From: an uncultured Eubacteriales bacterium
Lineage (GTDB): Bacteria > Bacillota > Clostridia > Christensenellales > CAG-138
Length of the DNA stretch: 21,092 nucleotides
Direction: 5' to 3'
NCBI GenBank assembly: GCA_900549955.1
Contig: URQH01000024.1
Span: 1 to 21,092, forward strand
A program made the position numbers and the translations under genes. Under the pieces are notes generated by a model. That model did no database searches and had not been told where the DNA came from. It saw nothing but the letters and a program-made list of their open reading frames with translations. Shown here piece by piece: positions 15,196 to 21,092 of this stretch; the first letter of the stretch is position 1, and every line of letters begins with the position of its first letter.

Positions 15196-16083
15196 TCATC
15201 CCTTGATGCCGCTGCGGCTCACCCCGCGCATGATGTACTTGCGCAGGAAGATGAACACCAGGAACAGCGGCGCCGACACCAGCGCCACCGCCGCCATCTG
15301 CACCGGGTAGTTCACATCGCCGGTGGATTCGGTGAAGGCGTTGCGCAATCCGTTTGTGATCATGCGGTGCGCCTCGTCGTTGGCGACCAGGCGCGGCCAG
15401 ATGTACGCGTTCCACGCGCTCATCATCTTCAGGATCGTGATGGAGATGAGCGTAGGCAGCGCCAGCGGGATCATGACCTTCCAGAGATATTTGAAGTCGC
15501 TCGTGCCGTCCACCTTGGCCGCCAGATACAGCTCGTTGGGGATCTGCAGGAAATTCTGGCGCAGCAGGTAGATGTAGAACACGCTGACCAGGAACGGCAC
15601 GATGAGCACGGTATACGTGTTCATCCAGCCGAGGTTGGTCACGGTGCTGTAGTTGGTGATGGTGAACAGCTCCCCCGGGATCATCATCGTCGCCAGCAGC
15701 GCGGCAAAGAGGACGTCGCGCCCCTTGAACTCCAGCCGCGCAAACGCGAACGCGGAGAGCACCGTGATCACCAGCGACAGGATCGTCGAGATGATGCCGA
15801 CATAGGCCGTGTTCAGGAACAGCCGGCCGAGGTTTGCCGTGTTGAACGCTTCGGCGTAGTTGCTCCACATCAGCGTCTGCGGCCAGAACGTCGGCACGCT
15901 CATGCGGTACTCCATCAGGCTCTTGAGCGAGGAGTTGAGCATCCAGTAGAACGGGAACAGCACGACCAGCGCCATGAAGAACAGGAACGCATAGTAGAAC
16001 ACGTGCACAAACGCGGTCACGGCCGTCTGCCGGGCGCGCTCGGCGCGCACGTCGCGCGCATGCATGGTCTTGATCTGAGACAT
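15196..16083 (-). CDS. ABC importer permease, UgpE/MalG type
   Basis: 295 residues with six hydrophobic segments. The EAA loop that docks the ATPase is at about 184-210 (NELYLAAKVDGTSDFKYLWK). It ends in GVSRSGIKG, the usual tail of this subfamily. It forms the channel with the other permease. ATG 16083 has AGGGGG seven bases upstream and lies 12 bases after the upstream permease stop. Sequence fits carbohydrate-type importers in general and does not settle the substrate. Confidence 0.93.
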   Translation of the reverse strand: MSQIKTMHARDVRAERARQTAVTAFVHVFYYAFLFFMALVVLFPFYWMLNSSLKSLMEYRMSVPTFWPQTLMWSNYAEAFNTANLGRLFLNTAYVGIISTILSLVITVLSAFAFARLEFKGRDVLFAALLATMMIPGELFTITNYSTVTNLGWMNTYTVLIVPFLVSVFYIYLLRQNFLQIPNELYLAAKVDGTSDFKYLWKVMIPLALPTLISITILKMMSAWNAYIWPRLVANDEAHRMITNGLRNAFTESTGDVNYPVQMAAVALVSAPLFLVFIFLRKYIMRGVSRSGIKG

Positions 16084-16095
16084 AGGCTCGCCCCC

Positions 16096-17032
16096 TTAAA
16101 AGTGTACGCGCTTTTTGCTGACCTGCAGGTTCAGCAGCGTGACCACGAGGATGATGGCGAACAGGATCAGCGCCGCGGCGCTCGCCCGCCCCTGGTTGTT
16201 GGTCGCCAGCGCATCGTAGATGAAGCCGACCATCGTGTTGAGCCGGCCGGCCGCATCCGGCGGCCCCATCGTCTCGCCGAAGATGCCGATGATGCTGGTG
16301 TATTCCTTAAAGCCGTCGATAAAGCCGGTGATGACGACGTAGGCGATCATCGGCGAGAGCAGCGGCACGGTGATGCGCGTGAAGATGCGCCTGCGCGAGG
16401 TGCCGTCCACGCGCGCCGCGTCATAATACTGCCGGTTCACGCTTTGCAGCCCGCCCAGCAGGATCAGGATCTTGAACGGCAGCGCGTTCCACACGATGTA
16501 GATGATCATGACGGTGATGTTGGCCGCATAGCTGGAGCCGTAGTTGATCCAGTTGACCGGCTCGCCGCCGAAAAACTCGATGATGTTGTTGATGATGCCC
16601 GCGGTGACGATGATCTCGTTCTCCGTGCCGTAAAAGCTGCCCACGATGTTGAACATGGCGGCGAACACCATGCCGATGGCGATGGAGTTGGTCACATAGG
16701 GCAAAAAGAAGATGGTTTGCAGCGGGCGCTGCAGCCACTTGATGGAGTTGAGGAACACCGCGATGAGCAGCGCCAGCAGCGAGGAGATCAGCACCGTCGG
16801 CACGCACAGCACGACCGTATTGCGCAGGCAGTCCAAAAAGCGCTGGTACTGCACGACGCGCACGAAGTTGTTCACGCCGAAGGGGAACACCTCGCCCCCC
16901 GCCGCGCGCAAGCCGCTGTACCCCTCCAAAAACGCCATGCGCACCGTGTTGAAGATGGGCCAGACGGTGAACACCAGCAGCAGGATGATGGCGGGCGAGA
17001 GGTACAGCCACGCCTTCCATTTGTGCTTGCTT

Positions 17033-17040
<8 letters not shown>
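16096..17040 (-). CDS. ABC importer permease, UgpA/MalF type
   Basis: 314 residues. The N-terminus WLYLSPAIILLLVFTVWPIF is typical for the first permease of this family, followed by five more hydrophobic segments. The EAA loop is at about 204-229 (QYYDAARVDGTSRRRIFTRI). The start ATG 17040 lies inside the end of the ATPase gene (eight-base overlap), which implies coupled translation. Together with the next permease it makes the membrane channel. Confidence 0.93.
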
Positions 17041-18145
<1,105 letters not shown>

Positions 18146-18191
18146 TGGTTCAATCCCCTAAACATTAGATTTTCTCCCTGTCCCCGTGCGC

Positions 18192-18209
18192 GGCCGCCCG
18201 GAGGCGGCC
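18192..18209 (-). promoter_or_regulatory. Seven-bp hairpin between the RDD and ATPase genes
   Basis: GGCCGCC (18192-18198) pairs with GGCGGCC (18203-18209) over a four-base loop, 15 bases after the RDD stop on the minus strand. No T run follows, so full termination is unlikely; it may partly separate RDD expression from the transporter genes. Confidence 0.35.
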
Positions 18210-18223
18210 ACAGTTGCGGCGGG

Positions 18224-18985
18224 TCAGCCATACGGGTCGCGCGCCGCGCGCTCGGCCTGCATTTGTTCCCGGTACGCCAGCAGTTCCTGCTCGCTGTCAA
18301 AGATCATCTGGCTCGCCATATCCACCACGACCGTCTGCGCCAGCAGGTCGTGGATGGCGGAGTTGTTCCGCGTGCCGGCCACCAGGCCGACCTGGAGCAC
18401 CAGCAGCGCGGCGAGCACCGCCAGGCCGACGAACCCCAGCCCGCCAAAGAAGATGAGGAACAGCAGCAGGATGGGGATCATCGTTTCGATGGTGTATTTG
18501 CCAAGGAGCGTGCGCACCAGCAGCAGCAGCGGCGCAAGGCGCACGCAGTCGCGCCGCACGACGGCAAGGCCGAACACCTTCTTGCCGAGCGTCTGCCCGT
18601 TTTTGAACAGCAGAGGTACGAAAAATTCCAGCGCCAGCATGCCCAGCAGCACGCCGAACGTGATGATCAGGATTGTCAATCGCATGACCTCGGCAAACGT
18701 CTGCGCGGCGCCGGCATCCTCCGCAAGCGCGGCGTACGCCGCTTCATAGCGCTGCTGCGCCGCCTCGTCCAGCGACGCAAACTCCTCCTGCGAGATGGAG
18801 AAGGTGATGCCGTATTCCGTTTCGTAATCCGAATAGTAACGTGCAAGCCGCGCGCTGTGCGCATCGTACCCGATGGCGAGCGAGAGCAGGAACGCAAAGC
18901 CGACGATCAGGATACTCAGCAGTATCCCGTCCAGCACAAGGGCGGAGATCCGCTTCCATACGCTTGCCTTTTGCAAATCGACCAC
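18224..18985 (-). CDS. RDD-family membrane protein
   Basis: 253 residues from GTG 18985, which sits six bases after AGAGGT (18992-18997); a longer GTG start at 19003 lies upstream of that site and is less likely. Features of the family: WKRISALVLDGILL near the N-terminus (Arg12, Asp19; the second Asp of the RDD motif is Gly), NGQTLGKKVFGLAVVR in the middle, and IHDLLAQTVVVD near the end. Three or more hydrophobic stretches are visible, with a soluble charged loop of about 65 residues after the first. RDD proteins are mostly of unknown role, some linked to ion transport. It leads the ABC operon, 78 bases before the ATPase gene. Linkage to import is inference. Confidence 0.85.
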   Translation of the reverse strand: MVDLQKASVWKRISALVLDGILLSILIVGFAFLLSLAIGYDAHSARLARYYSDYETEYGITFSISQEEFASLDEAAQQRYEAAYAALAEDAGAAQTFAEVMRLTILIITFGVLLGMLALEFFVPLLFKNGQTLGKKVFGLAVVRRDCVRLAPLLLLVRTLLGKYTIETMIPILLLFLIFFGGLGFVGLAVLAALLVLQVGLVAGTRNNSAIHDLLAQTVVVDMASQMIFDSEQELLAYREQMQAERAARDPYG

Positions 18986-19098
18986 GCAGCTACCTCTCTG
19001 CACCGCCGCCTGCGCGGCGTCCGTCGCATTGCGCCCGGCCTGCCGGCCGTACCGCGAGCACCTGGCGGGCGCGCCCGCAAATTTCGCGGCTCATATCC

Positions 19099-19127
19099 AT
19101 TGTATATGCTTTGTCCACAAGTTTCAA
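19099..19127 (-). promoter_or_regulatory. Promoter of the RDD-ABC-lipoprotein operon
   Basis: On the minus strand TTGAAA (19127-19122), 17-bp spacer, TACAAT (19104-19099); each hexamer matches consensus at five of six positions. The expected start near 19092 gives a leader of about 107 bases before the RDD GTG. Two TTGTNCACAA elements overlap or flank this promoter. Confidence 0.75.
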
Positions 19128-19142
19128 TACATTTGTTCACAA
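19111..19142 (+). promoter_or_regulatory. Pair of TTGTNCACAA elements (DnaA-box-like or operator)
   Basis: TTGTCCACAA (19111-19120) and TTGTTCACAA (19133-19142) lie in the same orientation 22 bp apart, about two helical turns. The first nine bases of each fit the DnaA box (TTRTNCACA), and TTGTCCACA is the preferred box in GC-rich bacteria. Both also have TTGT/ACAA symmetry, so a dimeric repressor is the alternative. One sits in the spacer of the operon promoter and the other just upstream of its -35. Confidence 0.5.
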
Positions 19143-19174
19143 TCATCCGGGCGCGCCGGAGGCGGCGGCTCGGG

Positions 19175-19203
19175 TTGACTTCATCGCGCCGATGCTGTAA
19201 TAT
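19175..19203 (+). promoter_or_regulatory. Promoter of the HAD hydrolase gene
   Basis: TTGACT (19175-19180), 17-bp spacer, TAATAT (19198-19203). The -35 matches five of six and the -10 four of six. The start is expected about 35 bases before ATG 19245. It diverges from the ABC operon promoter. Confidence 0.7.
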
Positions 19204-19244
19204 GCAAACTACCCCACGCAATACTTGACGAGGAAGTGGCCGCC

Positions 19245-20066
19245 ATGGAGAAAAAACTGCTCATCACCGACCTGGACGACACGCTGTACGACTGGACGGG
19301 CTTCTTCGTGCCCGCCTTCTACGCCATGGTCGATGAGATCGTCGCGCTCACGGGCCTGGACCGCGCGCGGCTGCTCCATGAATACCGTGAAACGCACCAG
19401 CGTCTCGGCACGGTGGAGTATCCGTACGCCACGCTCAAGCTGCCGTCCATCCGCCGCCATTTTGCGCAGCTGGACGACGCGGCGCGCAAGGAGGCGCTGC
19501 GCCCGGCGTTTTTGCGCTTCAACGCCATCCGCGACGGCAGCCTGCGGCTGTTCCCCGGCGTGGAGGAGACGCTGCAAACGCTCCGCGCGCGCGGCGTGCC
19601 GGTCATCGGCTATACGGAATCCTCGCAGGAAAACGGCTTTTACCGGCTGGAGCGGCTGGGCGTGTCCGGCTATTTCCAGCATGTGTATACCTACCACAGC
19701 CGCTTCCAGAGCGGCTACGCGCCAAGCGACAAGGTGATGACCGTGCAGACGCGCAAGCCGGATACGGCCGTGCTGCTGCGCATCTGCGAGCGCGAACGCT
19801 ATGCGCCCGGCGAGGTCGTCTACGTCGGCGACAGCCTGGTCAAGGACGTGTACATGGGCAAGATGGCGGGCGCGACCGCCGTATGGGCCAACTACCCGCG
19901 CGAGAGCAACGACTACCATGAAAAGCTCGCGGCCATCACGAGCTGGACCGAGGAGGATATGGCGCGCGAGGAGCGGCTCAGCCGCCATCTGAGCGAGGGC
20001 GCCGTCCGTCCGGACTACGTCATCCACAGCTTCCCGGAGATCCTGCCCATCGTGCTCGGCGGCTGA
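19245..20066 (+). CDS. HAD-superfamily hydrolase
   Basis: 273 residues. HAD motifs are all visible: motif I DLDDT (9-13, nucleophile Asp9 and acid/base Asp11), motif II Thr124 in VIGYTESS, motif III Lys171 in RKPD, motif IV GDSLVKD (195-201). The cap inserted between motifs I and II is helical (C1 type). HAD enzymes of this kind remove phosphate from small metabolites or nucleotides in the cytosol; the substrate cannot be told from sequence. ATG 19245 has AGGAA nine bases upstream. A GTG three codons earlier is too close to that site. It runs convergently into the exonuclease gene, with only 15 bases between their stops. Confidence 0.88.
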   Translation: MEKKLLITDLDDTLYDWTGFFVPAFYAMVDEIVALTGLDRARLLHEYRETHQRLGTVEYPYATLKLPSIRRHFAQLDDAARKEALRPAFLRFNAIRDGSLRLFPGVEETLQTLRARGVPVIGYTESSQENGFYRLERLGVSGYFQHVYTYHSRFQSGYAPSDKVMTVQTRKPDTAVLLRICERERYAPGEVVYVGDSLVKDVYMGKMAGATAVWANYPRESNDYHEKLAAITSWTEEDMAREERLSRHLSEGAVRPDYVIHSFPEILPIVLGG

Positions 20067-20081
20067 CCCGGCCGGGCCGCG

Positions 20082-20936
20082 TCAGAGCAGCCCCATCCGC
20101 CTGAGCAGCGCCCCGGCGCGCGCATCCGGCAGTTCGCAGGCGAGCGCCTCCGGCGGGAAAGGCAGCGCAGCCGCGCCGAAAAGGCGGATGAGCGCATGAT
20201 TGGTGCGCAGCCGCTGCGCCTGCTGCGCGACGGCCTCGCGCAGCGCCGCACGCTCGGGCCACTCCCCCTCCCCCTCCGCGCCCGCGAGCACTCCTTCGAG
20301 CGTTTCAAAGCGCGCCAGCAGGCGCGCCGCAATCTTCGGCCCGACGCCGCGCACGCCTGGGATGTTGTCCGACGGGTCGCCGACGAGGCACTTGAAATCG
20401 GCGTACTGCGCCGCGCGCACGCCAAAGCGCGCGCGCACGTATTCCTCCGTGCACAGCACGGACCGGTCGCCCCGGTAGCGGTAGACGCGCACGGTTTCAT
20501 CGATGAGCTGGAAAAAATCGCTGTCAAGCGAGAGGATCGTGACCTGCGCCCCGCCGCGGCAGGCAAGCGCATAGGCGGCGATGAGATCGTCCGCCTCGCA
20601 GCCGTCCGTCTCCAGGTGCTTCACGCCGAGCTGGTCGAGCACGGCATAGATGTCCGGCAGCTGGGAAAAGGGCGTTTCCCGCTCCGGCAGGGCGGAAAAG
20701 TCCGGCCGGTTGGCCTTGTACGCCGCGTCGAGCGCGGCGCGCGGGTTTTGACATTCCCCGTCGAACACCACCAGCGCATGGGTGGGCCGGAGCGCGCGCG
20801 CCGAGCGCAGCAGCGCGCCGGCAAAGCCGAGCGTGCCGTGCACCGGCCGCCCGTCCGGCGCCAGGATGCGCGATGGCATACCGTAAAACATCTGAAACAG
20901 CAGGTTGCTGCCGTCCACGAGCAGCAGATGCTCCAT
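20082..20936 (-). CDS. Stand-alone 5'-3' exonuclease (PolA N-terminal domain family)
   Basis: 284 residues, matching the 5' nuclease domain of DNA polymerase I without any polymerase part. Conserved features: LLLVDGSNLLFQMFYG (Asp8), VVFDGE (about 57-62), the metal-ligand cluster EADD (114-117), SLDSDFFQL (136-144, Asp138 and Asp140), VGDPSDNIPG (185-194), and a helix-hairpin-helix GVRGVGPKIAARLL (194-207). It should remove RNA primers or flap structures, acting beside or instead of the PolA domain. ATG 20936 has GGGAGG seven bases upstream; longer in-frame starts cross the promoter and were discarded. It resembles Firmicutes YpcP-type exonucleases. Confidence 0.92.
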   Translation of the reverse strand: MEHLLLVDGSNLLFQMFYGMPSRILAPDGRPVHGTLGFAGALLRSARALRPTHALVVFDGECQNPRAALDAAYKANRPDFSALPERETPFSQLPDIYAVLDQLGVKHLETDGCEADDLIAAYALACRGGAQVTILSLDSDFFQLIDETVRVYRYRGDRSVLCTEEYVRARFGVRAAQYADFKCLVGDPSDNIPGVRGVGPKIAARLLARFETLEGVLAGAEGEGEWPERAALREAVAQQAQRLRTNHALIRLFGAAALPFPPEALACELPDARAGALLRRMGLL

Positions 20937-20978
20937 GCCGCCGCCTCCCTCCGCCGCGCATATGCTGCATGGCGTATC

Positions 20979-21008
20979 ACAATACCATGCATGGTGCGGC
21001 CGTGTCAA
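20979..21008 (-). promoter_or_regulatory. Promoter of the exonuclease gene with an internal palindrome
   Basis: On the minus strand TTGACA (21008-21003), an 18-bp spacer, then TATTGT (20984-20979) preceded by TGG (extended -10). A perfect 12-bp palindrome ACCATGCATGGT (20984-20995) occupies the spacer next to the -10, a plausible repressor site. Confidence 0.6.
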
Positions 21009-21092
21009 GCCGCGCCCAGCCCGCGCCCTGCCAAAAGTGTAGGTTTGTCAAACATATTGGACAGTGAGAGGAAAGAGGGAAGCGGCAAGTTT

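Noticed and set aside
21043..21053. GTTTGTCAAAC palindrome near the right edge
   Set aside because: It is short and the gene it might regulate would lie outside the window; nothing further supports it.

Overview
The window reads as a chromosomal segment of a GC-rich bacterium. I infer a high-GC Clostridia-type Firmicute: the tRNA-Glu with its encoded CCA, the strong GGAGG ribosome binding sites, the atpI-B-E-F-H-A-G-D-C order, UgpC-type ABC operon logic and Cys-anchored lipoproteins all fit. No 16S or other firm taxonomic marker is present. Everything after about position 1790 is very GC-rich. The first 1.8 kb is clearly more AT-rich and is decayed.

Layout. (1) 1-1790: 3' part of a tRNA-Glu(CUC), its terminator, then a low-GC block with an ankyrin-like gene broken by a -1 frameshift and a more ruined second coding remnant. 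(2) 8515-1912, minus strand: a complete F1Fo ATP synthase operon (atpI, a, c, b, a fused b'-delta-alpha, gamma, beta, epsilon). A perfect consensus promoter (TTGACA, 17 bp, TATAAT) precedes atpI. There is no separate delta or alpha gene; both lie in one 735-residue protein with its own b-like membrane anchor. Epsilon lacks the C-terminal helical domain. (3) 8733-10650, plus strand: two overlapping DHH/DHHA1 (NrnA-like) phosphodiesterase paralogues. They are followed by a possible SRP-type small RNA (GGTCAGG and GGAAGCA motifs) and a bidirectional terminator. (4) 18985-10898, minus strand: a seven-gene cluster of RDD membrane protein, UgpC-type ATPase, two permeases, a solute-binding lipoprotein, a staphylococcal-nuclease-like lipoprotein, and a lipoprotein with three near-identical OB-like repeats. 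(5) 19245-20066, plus strand: a HAD hydrolase, divergent from the ABC operon. (6) 20936-20082, minus strand: a stand-alone 5'-3' exonuclease (PolA N-terminal type), convergent with the HAD gene. I see no gene in 21009-21092.

How the genes may work together. The atp operon makes the energy-coupling ATP synthase. The ABC operon couples a sugar/glycerol-phosphate-type importer to a surface nuclease and OB-fold lipoproteins, which suggests (inference) scavenging of extracellular nucleic acid or its sugar-phosphate products. The NrnA-like enzymes and the 5'-3' exonuclease are further nucleic-acid-degrading functions nearby. The most unusual observation is the b'-delta-alpha fusion: F1 has three alpha subunits but normally only one delta, so the fusion raises a real stoichiometry question.
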